Assembly: GCF_014651775.1 (NCBI RefSeq)
Contig: NZ_BMXN01000012.1
Coordinates: 43,746-107,745 of the forward strand
DNA: 64,000 nt
DNA from: Vreelandella hamiltonii
GTDB taxonomy: Bacteria > Pseudomonadota > Gammaproteobacteria > Pseudomonadales > Halomonadaceae
Reading direction: 5' to 3'
Shown here: piece by piece, positions 1 to 9,128 of the stretch
Layout: each line of letters starts with the position of its first letter
Position numbering within the stretch: position 1 is the stretch's first letter
Made by a program: the position numbers and the translations under genes
The notes under the pieces: model-generated
Database searches by the model: none
Seen by the model: only the letters and a program-made list of their open reading frames with translations
What the model was told of the DNA's origin: nothing

Positions 1-458
1 GGGTCCAGCGCGTCGGCGAAATAGCGCTGTCGATTCGAGCGCCAGTTTTTCAGCATCCAGAGCAGGATGGAATTGCGGCTCATGAAGGTCTGACGAAAAC
101 TTTCGCGATTACCGGTACCTGGCCAGATCTCCTGGCGGCTTGCAATACGTTTGATGGCGCGTCTTAGGCTCTGGCCAAACACTCGCCAGAAACCGTAATC
201 CAGCCAAACCACCATATCCACGTCCCGCCATTTGATATCGCGGGTACGGTTGAAATTACCATCCAGTACCCAGCCGCGTGTGGCGCTGTTCAACGCGACT
301 TCGAGCTTTGCCACGAACTCGTCATCCGGCGTTCCCTGCCAGTGGGGTTGCCAGAAAAGCTGATCCATTTGAATGTGAGGAACGTCGAGCGCTTCAGCGA
401 GCTTGCGGGCCAAAGTGCTTTTGCCGCTACTGCTGGTGCCGACCACATTGATGTTCAT
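1..458 (-). CDS. P-loop nucleotide kinase-like protein (3' end cut off by window edge)
   Basis: The reading frame is open from a start codon at 458 down to base 1, so only about 152 N-terminal residues are present. It begins MNINVVGTSSSGKST, a Walker A P-loop (GTSSSGKST, residues 7-15). This is followed by HIQMDQLFW and LDGNF, the pattern of the adenylate/shikimate-kinase-like AAA family proteins that bacteria annotate as topology modulation or AAA ATPase proteins. A basic stretch (RRAIKRIASR) after the second beta strand fits the lid region. It lies 66 bp downstream of trpI on the same strand and may be cotranscribed with it. The substrate cannot be told from the sequence. Confidence 0.8.
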   Translation of the reverse strand, partial: MNINVVGTSSSGKSTLARKLAEALDVPHIQMDQLFWQPHWQGTPDDEFVAKLEVALNSATRGWVLDGNFNRTRDIKWRDVDMVVWLDYGFWRVFGQSLRRAIKRIASRQEIWPGTGNRESFRQTFMSRNSILLWMLKNWRSNRQRYFADALD

Positions 459-524
459 GATGAAAGCCTGCTAATGAATCGGCGCGTTAGCTTAAATAGA
501 GCCTTCAACGCGTGCAAGATGGCC

Positions 525-1427
525 TCATGCGAGCGCGTTAGCCCCCAACTCTCTGCGCAACCAGCTCGCCAGGGCTTCGCTGCGGCGGGCGTTGGTGTGT
601 TTGGGTAGCCACAGGCAGAGTCTGGCCGAGGTTTCGATATAGCCCCAGGGGGCGACCAGCCGACCGCTTCTCAGGTCGTCTTCCACCAGTAGCCTGGGGG
701 CAATGGCGACCCCGAGCCCTGCCACGGCGGCTTCCATCAGGTAGTAGAGGTGTGCAAACCCCTGGCCCTGCTGCAGGGCTGCTTTCAATGCGGCGGGTTC
801 CAGACCTTGGGCGGCAGCCCACTGCGGCCACGCCTGAGGGCGTGATGCGGTATAGAGCAGCTTGCTGCCAAACAGCGATGAGGGGGCTTCCGCGTGGCAT
901 GCCTCGGCCAGCCGGGGGCTGGCCACGGCGCAAATTTCCTCGGCTATCAGAGGAATGCGCTCTCCTTCCTCGGGCCAGGGTGGTTCGAAGAAGGCCAGCG
1001 TGGCGCTGGTCTCGGGTTGGCCCGGCTGTTCTGCATCGCTCACCACCACTTGCAGCTTCAGTTCGGGCAGCGCCTGGTTCAAGCGGTCCAGGCGGGGGAT
1101 CAGCCAACGGGCCAGCAGGCTGCCGGGGCAGGCCAGGGTAAAGGGCGCCTCTTCCACCTCATGCTTGAGCAGTGTGCAACTATCCCTGAGTTTGGCGAAG
1201 GCCTCTCCAACCCCGCTTTGCAACTGCTCACCGTGGTGGGTCAGCACCAGCCCGCGCCCGGCTTTCGTGAACAGTGCCACGCCAAAATGTTCATCCAGAC
1301 TCTTTAGCTGGCGGCTTACCGCGCCATGGGTCACGCTCAGCTCGTCAGCGGCCGCAGTGACACTGCCCAGCCGAGCAGTGGCTTCAAAGGCGCGCAAAGC
1401 GCTCAGCGGGGGCAGGCTGTGTTGCAT
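525..1427 (-). CDS. trpI: LysR-type activator of tryptophan synthase genes (TrpI)
   Basis: This LysR-family regulator has about 300 residues. An N-terminal winged HTH (residues 5-65, with ALRAFEATARLGSVTAAADE and THGAVSRQLKSL) is followed by a periplasmic-binding-like effector domain. The segment PGSLLARWLIPRLDRLNQ strongly recalls Pseudomonas TrpI, and the gene is divergent from trpBA exactly as there. In Pseudomonas, TrpI activates trpBA in response to indoleglycerol phosphate; here this role is inferred from family and position. A start at 1427 is preferred over the upstream frame start at 1472 because AGGAG sits 5 bases before it and the HTH then starts at the usual distance. Confidence 0.88.
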   Translation of the reverse strand: MQHSLPPLSALRAFEATARLGSVTAAADELSVTHGAVSRQLKSLDEHFGVALFTKAGRGLVLTHHGEQLQSGVGEAFAKLRDSCTLLKHEVEEAPFTLACPGSLLARWLIPRLDRLNQALPELKLQVVVSDAEQPGQPETSATLAFFEPPWPEEGERIPLIAEEICAVASPRLAEACHAEAPSSLFGSKLLYTASRPQAWPQWAAAQGLEPAALKAALQQGQGFAHLYYLMEAAVAGLGVAIAPRLLVEDDLRSGRLVAPWGYIETSARLCLWLPKHTNARRSEALASWLRRELGANALA

Positions 1428-1548
1428 GGGGTCTCCTGGAACAGTTGCGAAAAACTCACGGGTGCTTGCCATCTTATCGATTTTTCTTCCGACCTGCCTG
1501 CGCTAACGTCGACACATTGCAAAAACGCCCCAAATCGCAGAGGTCGAG
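1428..1548. promoter_or_regulatory. Divergent trpI/trpBA control region
   Basis: The 121 bases between the trpI and trpB starts must hold both promoters and any TrpI operator. The trpB ribosome-binding site (AGAGGTCGAG) directly precedes the ATG. I could not assign a TrpI box with confidence. The regulatory role rests on the gene arrangement and on the known behaviour of Pseudomonas trpI-trpBA. Confidence 0.5.
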
Positions 1549-2766
1549 ATGAACCAACCGTTAAGCCTACCCGATGCCAACGGCATGTTTGGCAGCTTTG
1601 GTGGCCGCTTTGTGGCCGAAACCCTGATGCCGCTGATTCTCGAGCTTCAGGATGAGTACACCACGGCCAAAAACGACCCCGAATTCCAGCGCCAGCTCGC
1701 CTATTTTCAAGGCGACTATGTGGGGCGCCCCAATCCGCTCTACTTTGCCGAGCGCCTCACCGAGCACTTCGGCGGTGCCAGCATTTACCTCAAGCGTGAA
1801 GAGCTGAATCACACCGGCGCGCACAAGATCAACAACTGCATTGGCCAGGTACTGCTGGCCAAGCAGATGGGCAAGAAGCGCATCATCGCGGAAACCGGCG
1901 CAGGCATGCACGGCGTGGCCACCGCCACCGTAGCGGCCCGCTTTGGGTTGCCCTGCGTGATCTACATGGGCGCCACCGACATCGAGCGCCAGCAGCCCAA
2001 CGTGTTCCGGATGAAGCTGCTGGGCGCGGAGATCGTGCCGGTCACTTCCGGTACCGGCACGCTCAAAGATGCCATGAACGAAGCGCTGCGCGACTGGGTC
2101 ACCAACGTAGACGACACTTTCTACATCATCGGCACCGTGGCAGGCCCGCACCCGTACCCGGCCATGGTGCGCGATTTTCAGGCGGTGATTGGCCATGAAA
2201 CCCGCGCCCAGATGCTCGAAAAGCAGGGCCGTCTGCCGGATTCACTGATTGCCTGTGTGGGCGGCGGCTCCAACGCCATGGGCCTGTTCTATCCGTTCAT
2301 CAACGATGACAGCGTGCACATGGTCGGTGTGGAAGCGGGCGGTAAAGGCGTCAAGAGTGGCCTGCACGCCGCCAGCCTCAACGGCGGCACCCCCGGCGTA
2401 TTGCACGGCAACCGTACCTACCTGCTGCAAAACGAAGATGGCCAGATTACCGACGCCCACTCCATTTCCGCAGGGCTCGATTACCCCGGCATTGGCCCCG
2501 AACACGCCTGGCTGCACGAGCAGGGGCGGGTCGAGTACGTCTCTGCCACCGATGACGAAGCGCTGGAAGCCTTCCAGATCTGCTGCCGCCAGGAGGGCAT
2601 CATCCCCGCCCTGGAAACCGCCCACGCCCTGGCAGAAGTCGCCAAACGTGCGCCGACACTGCCCCGCGAGCACCTGATGGTGGTCAACCTCAGCGGACGT
2701 GGTGACAAGGACATGAACAGCGTGGCCCAGCATCTGGGTGATCGCTTCGGCATGAAACACTCATGA
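1549..2766 (+). CDS. trpB: Tryptophan synthase beta subunit
   Basis: TrpB condenses indole with L-serine to give L-tryptophan, using pyridoxal phosphate, as part of the cytosolic alpha2-beta2 complex with TrpA. The 405-residue length is normal. The PLP lysine lies in HTGAHKINN (about Lys93), the phosphate-binding loop is GGGSNAMG (about residue 237), and the C-terminal SGRGDKD motif is intact. The gene overlaps or abuts trpA, so the two form one operon, with the divergent TrpI gene upstream. The other trp biosynthesis genes are not in the window, as is usual for organisms with split trp genes. Confidence 0.98.
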   Translation: MNQPLSLPDANGMFGSFGGRFVAETLMPLILELQDEYTTAKNDPEFQRQLAYFQGDYVGRPNPLYFAERLTEHFGGASIYLKREELNHTGAHKINNCIGQVLLAKQMGKKRIIAETGAGMHGVATATVAARFGLPCVIYMGATDIERQQPNVFRMKLLGAEIVPVTSGTGTLKDAMNEALRDWVTNVDDTFYIIGTVAGPHPYPAMVRDFQAVIGHETRAQMLEKQGRLPDSLIACVGGGSNAMGLFYPFINDDSVHMVGVEAGGKGVKSGLHAASLNGGTPGVLHGNRTYLLQNEDGQITDAHSISAGLDYPGIGPEHAWLHEQGRVEYVSATDDEALEAFQICCRQEGIIPALETAHALAEVAKRAPTLPREHLMVVNLSGRGDKDMNSVAQHLGDRFGMKHS

Positions 2767-2786
2767 GCGCGATACAGGAGACTCCC

Positions 2787-3647
2787 ATGCAACCTACCTT
2801 GCAACGTACTTCTCGGCTCGACAGCTGCTTTGCCGCGCTCAAACAGCAAAACCGCCCAGCGCTGGTCAGCTACCTCACTGCCGGCGACCCGGACCCCGAG
2901 ACCTCCCGCCGCCTGCTGCACGGGCTGCCGGAGGCCGGTGTGGATATCATCGAACTCGGCATGCCGTTCAGCGACCCCATGGCCGATGGCCCCGCCATTC
3001 AAAAGGCTGCCCTGCGCGCCCTGGAAAAGGGCCAGACCCAGGCCAAAACGCTGGCAATGGTGCGCCAGTTCCGAGAGCAGAACAGCACCACGCCCATCGT
3101 GCTGATGGGCTACTACAACCCGATTTACTGCTACGGCGTCGAGCGTTTTCTCAGTGACGCCGCCCAGGCAGGGGTTGACGGGCTGATCGTGGTGGACCTG
3201 CCCCCCGAGCACGACGAAGAGCTATGCCAGCCCGCCGCCAAGCACGGCATCGATTTCATTCGTCTGGCCACGCCCACCACCGATGCCAAGCGGCTACCCA
3301 AGGTGCTGGCCAACGCTTCCGGGTTCATCTACTACGTTTCCGTGGCGGGCGTGACCGGCGGCAGTGCCCCCACACCCGAGCGGCTGGAAAGCGCGGTGAA
3401 CCAGCTGCGCGAACACACGCCGCTACCCATTGCCGTGGGCTTCGGCATTCGCACCGCCGAACAGGCCGCCATCATTGGCCGCTTCAGCGACGCCGTGGTA
3501 GTGGGCTCTGCTCTGGTAGATTGCATCGAACACGCCAGCAGCGGCGAAGAAGCCATCGCCCAGGTACACGGGCTGGTGAAAGCGCTGGCGGCCAGTGTGA
3601 GAGGGTGCCGAGAAGCCCAACAGGAGCGCGCGGGTTTGCCAGCCTGA
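2787..3647 (+). CDS. trpA: Tryptophan synthase alpha subunit
   Basis: TrpA cleaves indole-3-glycerol phosphate and passes indole through the tunnel to TrpB. The catalytic acids are present in [14 protein letters not shown] (Glu56 and Asp67 with this start), and the phosphate-binding region is GFGIRT. Two starts are possible. An ATG at 2763 overlaps the trpB stop as ATGA. The one chosen, at 2787, follows an AGGAG at 2776-2780 with six bases of spacing and gives a TrpA N-terminus of usual length. The gene is translationally close-coupled to trpB and followed by a strong terminator at 3667. Confidence 0.97.
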   Translation: MQPTLQRTSRLDSCFAALKQQNRPALVSYLTAGDPDPETSRRLLHGLPEAGVDIIELGMPFSDPMADGPAIQKAALRALEKGQTQAKTLAMVRQFREQNSTTPIVLMGYYNPIYCYGVERFLSDAAQAGVDGLIVVDLPPEHDEELCQPAAKHGIDFIRLATPTTDAKRLPKVLANASGFIYYVSVAGVTGGSAPTPERLESAVNQLREHTPLPIAVGFGIRTAEQAAIIGRFSDAVVVGSALVDCIEHASSGEEAIAQVHGLVKALAASVRGCREAQQERAGLPA

Positions 3648-3666
3648 TGGGAAGCACCATCACACC

Positions 3667-3697
3667 ACAGAGCGGGCCATGGCCCGCTCTGTTTTTA
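3667..3697 (+). terminator. Rho-independent terminator of trpBA
   Basis: A perfect 12-bp inverted repeat (ACAGAGCGGGCC, then its complement, around a two-base AT centre) spans 3667-3692 and runs into GTTTTTATT. It lies 20 bases past the trpA stop. Confidence 0.9.
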
Positions 3698-3799
3698 TTC
3701 TGAAACCACCACGCCCAACTTGCCGCTGTTTCCAGAAAACAGGCATCATCCACGTTTGATGGTGGCAACGCGCCACGACGGCTCAAACGGAGGAAAACC

Positions 3800-4120
3800 A
3801 TGGGCAAGCTCTTTTCGTTGCTGGTACTGCTGGGACTCGGCTATGCGGGTATCTATTTCTATTACGGCGTGGTGATCGAAGGGGAGGTCGAGCAGCAGCT
3901 GGCATCCCGTGGCCTGACCTCGGTCAGCGTGGATAACGTCGAGTACGGCCTGCTGGCGCCGGTCAGCAACAGCGCCAATATCGCCGTTACCGTGGGGTAT
4001 CGTGGCTCCCAGGCAGCGGTCAACGTGCGCGTGCAAGGCCATCCGCTGTGGTCCGATGAGGTGACGGTACAGCTGGACGGCCTGCAAGCCCTGCGTTTGG
4101 GGATCAGCTTCGGGCAGTAA
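3800..4120 (+). CDS. Small membrane-anchored protein of unknown function
   Basis: This 106-residue protein is not recognised. It opens with one hydrophobic segment (residues 4-24, LFSLLVLLGLGYAGIYFYYG) that could be a signal anchor. A predicted extracytoplasmic beta-rich tail without cysteines follows. The start is supported by GGAGG eight bases upstream. Its 3' end overlaps the convergent lysE-family gene by 17 bp, so antisense transcription across both ends is possible. GC content and codon use match the neighbours, so it looks like a resident gene. Confidence 0.72.
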   Translation: MGKLFSLLVLLGLGYAGIYFYYGVVIEGEVEQQLASRGLTSVSVDNVEYGLLAPVSNSANIAVTVGYRGSQAAVNVRVQGHPLWSDEVTVQLDGLQALRLGISFGQ

Positions 4121-4715
4121 CCACGAGCCAAACGTGTTCATGGCCAATCGATACCGCTACGGCTACCAGTAGCCCCGCCATGACCCAGTTGAACCCTTTG
4201 ATCAGCATGGGCTGCCTGACACGCTGGCCAAGCAGGCTGCCTATCACCACATAGCTGCCGGGGGCACCTGCCGCCAGTGCGGCCAGCCCCAGTGCCCAGA
4301 TAAACAGGCTCATGCCCTGAATACCCTCGGCAGGAAACTGCAGCGTCGCGATGGGCAGTGTCGCGACCATGGCTTTAGGGTTGAGTAACTGCATCATCAG
4401 GCCATCACGAAAACTGAGCATGCGTGGTGCCGGGGCGTGGGTATCCAGGGTGGCATTGGCGCGGGCCACCTTGTAGGCCAGATACAGGATATAAGCGCAG
4501 CCGAGCGCGCTGAGCAGCACCAGGGAGTCTTGAGATATCCAGGCGGCTCCCGCCCACCCCAACACCAGCAAGTACAGCAGCATGGCCAGCCCCACGCCCA
4601 GGCAAAACCCCAGCGAGGTTTTACCCTGCCCGTTGATACCGACATTCAACCCCAACAGATTCACAGGCCCAGGCGTGTACATGACGCCCAGGGCATAGGC
4701 GACGATTGCTAACAT
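4104..4715 (-). CDS. LysE/RhtB-family amino-acid exporter
   Basis: This 203-residue integral membrane protein has about six hydrophobic segments and the family's N-terminal signature, YTPGPVNLLGLNVGINGQG, typical of LysE/RhtB efflux carriers. It would export an amino acid or related metabolite across the inner membrane. The substrate is unknown. It follows an AraC-family gene on the same strand with a 27-bp gap, a common arrangement in which the regulator controls the exporter. AGAGG precedes the start. The 3' end overlaps the convergent gene at 3800-4120. Confidence 0.88.
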   Translation of the reverse strand: MLAIVAYALGVMYTPGPVNLLGLNVGINGQGKTSLGFCLGVGLAMLLYLLVLGWAGAAWISQDSLVLLSALGCAYILYLAYKVARANATLDTHAPAPRMLSFRDGLMMQLLNPKAMVATLPIATLQFPAEGIQGMSLFIWALGLAALAAGAPGSYVVIGSLLGQRVRQPMLIKGFNWVMAGLLVAVAVSIGHEHVWLVVTARS

Positions 4716-4742
4716 GAGAAAACCTCTAGGTGGACGTGATGC

Positions 4743-5570
4743 TTAACGCGTGATGTCGCGTTGGTACTGGAAAGGGGTCATGCCGTAGATGCGTTTGAAA
4801 CGGCGGTTGAAGTGGCTCAAATCCGCAAAGCCGAAACGCAGCGCTATCTCGGTGAGTGGCGCGCCCTGGTCGAGCGCGGAGCGGGCGGCGTTCACGCGGC
4901 AATTGATCACGTATTGATGAGGGGTCATGCCGAACTGTTGGCGAAATAGCCTCAAAAAGTGGTACTTCGACAAATGCGCGGCCTGGCTGATGTCGTCCAG
5001 CGAGATATCTGCCTCAAGATGCTCATGAATATACGTTTTGGCGTGGCCCAACAGCGTGTCTGGGCGGCTGGTGCGTTGGCCAGTCACCATGTGCCCGCCA
5101 AGCTGAACCATGCGCTCGATCACGCGATACAGCGCGTTTTCCTGGTCGATGCAGCTGCCCGCTTGATGCGTGGTCAAGCGTGCGACTTCCTGTATCGCCT
5201 GGCGCAGCAGCGGGTCGTGAATCAGCGTACTCCGGGAGCGAAACGGTGACGTTTGTGGGCGACCAAGCAGCTCCTCGAACAGCGGCAACACTTGGTTGGG
5301 ATGCACGTATACCATCACGTAGCCCAAAGCCTGCTCACCGCCAGCGTGGCCGTCGTGAACCTCTTCAGGGTTGAACAGAATCACGTTGCCCGGTGGGCTA
5401 CGATGAAACTGCCCGCCGCTGAAGAAATCCTGTCGCCCCGCCAGCGTCACCCCAAAGGCGTACTCCTCGTGGGCATGACGGTCATAGCTAAAATCCTCGA
5501 TGGCCGCTTTCAAGACGGTCAGTGACGGCACATGATGATTTTTGAAAAACTCGAACTGGCTGCTGCCCAT
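4743..5570 (-). CDS. AraC-family transcriptional regulator
   Basis: The protein has 275 residues. The N-terminal half is a cupin-like AraC sensing domain (HEEYAFGVTLAGRQDFF, about 33-50, and NPEEVHDGHAGG). The C-terminal half is a double HTH ending in the family signature FGFADLSHFNRRFKRIYGMTPFQYQ (in two parts, about 244-270). An almost perfect Shine-Dalgarno AAGGAGG precedes the start at 5570. It sits upstream of the LysE-type exporter on the same strand and probably regulates it in response to the exported compound. The effector is unknown. Confidence 0.9.
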   Translation of the reverse strand: MGSSQFEFFKNHHVPSLTVLKAAIEDFSYDRHAHEEYAFGVTLAGRQDFFSGGQFHRSPPGNVILFNPEEVHDGHAGGEQALGYVMVYVHPNQVLPLFEELLGRPQTSPFRSRSTLIHDPLLRQAIQEVARLTTHQAGSCIDQENALYRVIERMVQLGGHMVTGQRTSRPDTLLGHAKTYIHEHLEADISLDDISQAAHLSKYHFLRLFRQQFGMTPHQYVINCRVNAARSALDQGAPLTEIALRFGFADLSHFNRRFKRIYGMTPFQYQRDITR

Positions 5571-5745
5571 GCCAACCTCCTTGATCGCATTCGGCCCATG
5601 GCGGGCTTACCCTGACCCGTTTCAGGATATGACGCGGGCGCCAGCGTGGCTTGTACATAATTGCTCAACGGCGGTGTCAGTGTATATTCACCAGACGGTA
5701 CACAGTGGGCGGCATTCGCAAAACACTGGCAAACGAGGAGGGCGC

Positions 5746-6498
5746 ATGGCAAACCCCAACGTGGTGGTGATTACCGGCGGGAGTCGAGGCATTGGTGCCG
5801 AGACGGCCCGGCTGTTCGCCCAGCATGGCTACGATGTCTGCCTCAACTATGTCGAAAACGACGCAGCCGCCGAGCGTGTGCGCAGTGACATCCTCGCTCT
5901 GGGCGTGCGCTGCCTGGCCGTGAAGGCGGATGTCTCGAAAGCCGATGAGGTGGCGAACCTGTTTCGCCAGGTCGATCAGGAGCTCGGCACGTTGACGGTG
6001 CTGGTCAACAACGCCGCCATTCTCAACGCCCAGGCGCGGCTGGTGGATATCTCGCCGGAGCGTTTTGGCAACGTGCTGCAAAAGAACGTCATGAGCTGCT
6101 TTCTCTGCTGCAAGGAGGCCGTGCAGCGCATGTCTACCCGCCAGGGCGGCGCGGGCGGCAGTATCGTCAATGTTTCCTCCATGGCCGCCAAGAGCGGCTC
6201 GCCCAACGAGTACGTGGATTACGCCGCCTCGAAAGGGGCCGTGGATACCTTGACTCGGGGGTTGGCGCTGGAAGTCGCGGCCGAAGGCATCCGCGTGAAT
6301 GCAGTGCGCCCCGGCCTCATCTACACCGAGATGCACGCACTCGGCGGCGAGCCTGCCCGCGTAGACCGCTTGAAGTCTCGCATCCCCCTGCAACGGGGTG
6401 GCCAGCCTTCCGAAGTGGCAGAAGCCATTGTCTGGCTGGCCAGTGACAAGTCATCCTTTGCCACCGGCACTTTACTGGATCTGGCGGGTGGCCTGTAA
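5746..6498 (+). CDS. SDR-family NAD(P)-dependent oxidoreductase
   Basis: This is a 250-residue classical short-chain dehydrogenase. Its parts are the cofactor loop TGGSRGIG (residues 9-16), NNAA, the catalytic serine in NVSSMAA, the catalytic pair YAASK, and the C-terminal glycine-rich end LDLAGGL. The start at 5746 follows GAGGAG with a five-base gap; an upstream in-frame start at 5542 would add a low-complexity extension overlapping the divergent AraC gene and is rejected. A DapA-like aldolase gene follows 57 bp downstream, so the two may act in one pathway on a sugar acid or hydroxy acid. The substrate is not known. Confidence 0.9.
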   Translation: MANPNVVVITGGSRGIGAETARLFAQHGYDVCLNYVENDAAAERVRSDILALGVRCLAVKADVSKADEVANLFRQVDQELGTLTVLVNNAAILNAQARLVDISPERFGNVLQKNVMSCFLCCKEAVQRMSTRQGGAGGSIVNVSSMAAKSGSPNEYVDYAASKGAVDTLTRGLALEVAAEGIRVNAVRPGLIYTEMHALGGEPARVDRLKSRIPLQRGGQPSEVAEAIVWLASDKSSFATGTLLDLAGGL

Positions 6499-6555
6499 TG
6501 CCCTGACCAGCCCCCCCTTGGCTGCCCAGGCAGCGCCCAAAAAAAGGACACCCCC

Positions 6556-7449
6556 ATGTTTACCGGCCTGAGTGCGTTTCCGCTGACCCCCATGAACGAG
6601 CAGGGCATCAACGAGCATGAGTTCATCCAGCTAGTGGCCCGGCTGGCCCAAGCGAAGGTGGATTCCATCGGCGTGCTGGGCTCTACCGGCAGCTACGCCT
6701 ACTTGAGCGTGGAGGAGCGGGCCCGAGTGGCCAGGCTGAGCGTGGAAAACGCCGCTGAGGTGCCGGTGGTGGTGGGCATTGGCGCGCTGCGCACTCGGGA
6801 TGTACTGGCCAACGCCGAACATGCCCAGCAGGCCGGGGCGAGCGGCCTGCTGCTGGCGCCGGTGTCTTACCAGAAGCTCACCGATGACGACGTGTTCAAC
6901 CTGTTCAGTACCGTCAGCCGCGCCATCAGTGTGCCGCTGTGCGTGTACGACAACCCCGGCACCACCCACTTCACCTTCAGCGATGAGCTGCACGGGCGCA
7001 TTGCCGCGCTGCCACAGGTGCGCTCCATCAAGATTCCGCCGGTGCCCAACGATCTGCACGACGCCAGTGCCCGGGTGGCGCGGCTGCGGGCGCTGATCCC
7101 TAATGATGTAACCATCGGCATCAGCGGCGACCCCGCCGCCGCCACGGGCCTGCTGGCAGGCTGCGAGGCATGGTATTCGGTATTCGGTGGGCTCTACCCG
7201 GAACACGCGCTGGCACTGACCCGAGCCGCCCAGGAGGGAGATGCCGAACAGACCCTGGCCCACTCCAACGCGCTGGCAGCGCTATGGGCGCTTTACCATG
7301 AACATGGCGGCAGCCTGCGGGTGGCCGCGACCATGGCCGAACTCACTGGCCGCGTGAGCGCACCCTGCCTGCCCCAGCCGCTGAATACCCTGCAAGGGCA
7401 GGCACGCCAGCAGGTGAAGGCGGTGATCGAGGCGCTGGGGCTACGCTAA
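6556..7449 (+). CDS. DapA-family (dihydrodipicolinate synthase-like) aldolase/lyase
   Basis: This 297-residue TIM barrel belongs to the Schiff-base N-acetylneuraminate lyase/DHDPS superfamily. Visible marks are LGSTGSYAYLSVEER (substrate-binding GSTG), the tyrosine in YDNPGTT, and the Schiff-base lysine in RSIKIPP. The motif around the lysine departs from true DapA (which reads GIKEAS), so a sugar-acid or hydroxyproline-type lyase is at least as likely as lysine biosynthesis. A GGACA site precedes the ATG. It is probably cotranscribed with the SDR gene upstream. Confidence 0.85.
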   Translation: MFTGLSAFPLTPMNEQGINEHEFIQLVARLAQAKVDSIGVLGSTGSYAYLSVEERARVARLSVENAAEVPVVVGIGALRTRDVLANAEHAQQAGASGLLLAPVSYQKLTDDDVFNLFSTVSRAISVPLCVYDNPGTTHFTFSDELHGRIAALPQVRSIKIPPVPNDLHDASARVARLRALIPNDVTIGISGDPAAATGLLAGCEAWYSVFGGLYPEHALALTRAAQEGDAEQTLAHSNALAALWALYHEHGGSLRVAATMAELTGRVSAPCLPQPLNTLQGQARQQVKAVIEALGLR

Positions 7450-7479
7450 ACCATACGGCTCACGCAGCGTATCGTTGAC

Positions 7480-8448
7480 CTACAGCCCCTGTGCGCCGCG
7501 GCGCAACCAGTCGTGGACGAACACCAGCTTGCGTAGCGTGACCTCGGAAAGCACAAACGGGTAAAGATCCGACAGCCCCATGGAACGGTTCACATGGTTT
7601 ACGCCCGCCACCAAGGATGCCGCAATATGAATCAGCCGCTCAGAATCAGGTTCGGCGTAGGCATCCCAGTTGTGGTCATCCGGTAGAACGGGCGAGGATA
7701 TGCCCGACGACACAAAGCTGTCGGTGATATCCGTCAAGTGCAACAGGTGCGAAGTCGTTTCCGCCCAATCCTCATGGGGGTGGGAAGAGGCGTAGGTGGA
7801 GAGAAAACGCGTTTGCCAATCCGCAGGTGGGCCATTCTGGTAGTGGCGCTGCAAGGCTGCCGGGTAATCCTCACGCTCATCGCCAAACGCCTCGCGGAAT
7901 GCTTCTAGAAAATCTTCCCGCAGGCTAAGCCGCCACCACAGCATATGGGCTATTTCATGGCGCATATGGCCAATCATGGTGCGGTAGGGCTCATCCAGTG
8001 CCTCTTTGCGGGTGGTGCGCAGCACGGCATCCGCTTCGGCTACGCTAATCGTCACTACGCCGCCCACGTGCCCCATGGGCACTGGGGTATCGCCTTCGGC
8101 CAGCAGATGAAACACCGGAGGTGCGCCGGGGTCTTCCGGGCGAAACCAGTGCCAGCGGCCCAGGTTATCGATCACCCAGCGTTTGGCCGCCTCGGTTTGT
8201 GCCCAGTGGGGGATCGCATCGGTGATGGAAGGGTCGGGAGCCAGCGCCGTCATGGCGCAGGCGCGGCAGAACTCTCCCTGCCTGGGGGCTATCCAGTTGC
8301 AGCCAATGACGTCGCGGTTGGCACAGAAGGGCGTCAAGGAAATAAACGCCCGCGCCTGGGGGTCGTAGGCCACCGGCACGCCATCCGCCGTGACCAGATT
8401 ATCAAACCAGAGTGAACCGGCTCCGACCGGGTTGGCAAAAACACGCAT
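7480..8448 (-). CDS. Putative zinc-binding metallopeptidase
   Basis: This 322-residue protein begins with a zinc-ribbon-like segment holding CANRDVIGC and then CRAC (about residues 42-65). The middle carries MRHEIAHMLWW (HExxH at about 164-168), the zinc-metallopeptidase signature, and a DWAETTSHLLHL segment that could supply the third ligand. The layout matches the bacterial Peptidase_Mx group of putative zinc-binding peptidases. No signal peptide is visible, so it is predicted cytosolic. Substrate and role are unknown. It is convergent with the DapA-like gene upstream. Confidence 0.82.
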   Translation of the reverse strand: MRVFANPVGAGSLWFDNLVTADGVPVAYDPQARAFISLTPFCANRDVIGCNWIAPRQGEFCRACAMTALAPDPSITDAIPHWAQTEAAKRWVIDNLGRWHWFRPEDPGAPPVFHLLAEGDTPVPMGHVGGVVTISVAEADAVLRTTRKEALDEPYRTMIGHMRHEIAHMLWWRLSLREDFLEAFREAFGDEREDYPAALQRHYQNGPPADWQTRFLSTYASSHPHEDWAETTSHLLHLTDITDSFVSSGISSPVLPDDHNWDAYAEPDSERLIHIAASLVAGVNHVNRSMGLSDLYPFVLSEVTLRKLVFVHDWLRRGAQGL

Positions 8449-8711
8449 AGGTCGGCTATCTCAAGAGAAACGAGGCTTCAGTCTAGGTGCGTCGCCCTGA
8501 GTACGCCAACGGGGATATCGACGGTGCTATTTTCCATCAACGTCATATTGTCCGGCAGGCGTGCCGAGAATTGCCGCCGCCCCTGGAGCGCTCATGCCTA
8601 CTCCGCGTTCTCCATTCTCCGCTTTGCCAGGCTGGGGGCGCCTGGCATTCGCCAAAGGTTCGCAGGCTCAGTATCATAAGCGACCACACCAACTCAAAGA
8701 AGCCACTGCTT

Positions 8712-9047
8712 ATGTCTTGCCCGCCATGCCCCCGCTGCCAATCCGAATTCGTCTACCAGGACCAACGCCTGTTCATCTGCCCCGAATGCGCCCACGAATG
8801 GAACCCTGAAGAAGCCGCCGCCGAAGAGGCCGTGAACGTGGCCGATGCCCACGGCACGCCGCTGGCGGAAGGCGACAAGGTCACGCTGATCAAGGATCTC
8901 AAGGTGAAAGGTAGCTCTCTGGTGCTCAAGATCGGCACCAAGGCCGTCATCAAGCGGCTAAAAGAGGGCAAAGACCACCAGCTGGACTGCAAGGTAGACG
9001 GCGCAGGCGACATGATGGTGACCGCGCAGTTTGTGAAGAAGGCTTGA
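8712..9047 (+). CDS. yjdM: YjdM/PhnA-type zinc-ribbon protein
   Basis: The 111-residue protein has an N-terminal zinc ribbon (CPRCQSEF and CPECAHEW, residues 6-29). The conserved PhnA/YjdM C-terminal domain follows, with VTLIKDLKVKGSS and IGTKAVIKRL. It was once called alkylphosphonate utilisation protein PhnA, but the name is historical and its true role is unclear. The start at 8712 places the zinc ribbon at the N-terminus as in E. coli YjdM. The frame is open upstream to 8487, but that extension lacks family similarity. The 263 bases between this gene and the previous one show no other gene. Confidence 0.92.
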   Translation: MSCPPCPRCQSEFVYQDQRLFICPECAHEWNPEEAAAEEAVNVADAHGTPLAEGDKVTLIKDLKVKGSSLVLKIGTKAVIKRLKEGKDHQLDCKVDGAGDMMVTAQFVKKA

Positions 9048-9069
9048 TGAAGCATTATGTGCTCTAAGC

Positions 9070-9118
9070 TGTACAGGTTGGCGTGCGGCCGCTAAACTTG
9101 TACCGTGAATGGTACAAG
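9070..9118 (+). promoter_or_regulatory. Predicted YefM-YoeB operator
   Basis: A perfect 8-bp inverted repeat, CTTGTACC-GTGAAT-GGTACAAG, spans 9097-9118, and a separate TGTACA lies at 9070-9075. E. coli YefM binds palindromes with a TGTACA core, so these fit an autoregulatory operator directly upstream of yefM. Confidence 0.75.
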
Positions 9119-9128
9119 TGAGGTGTGT

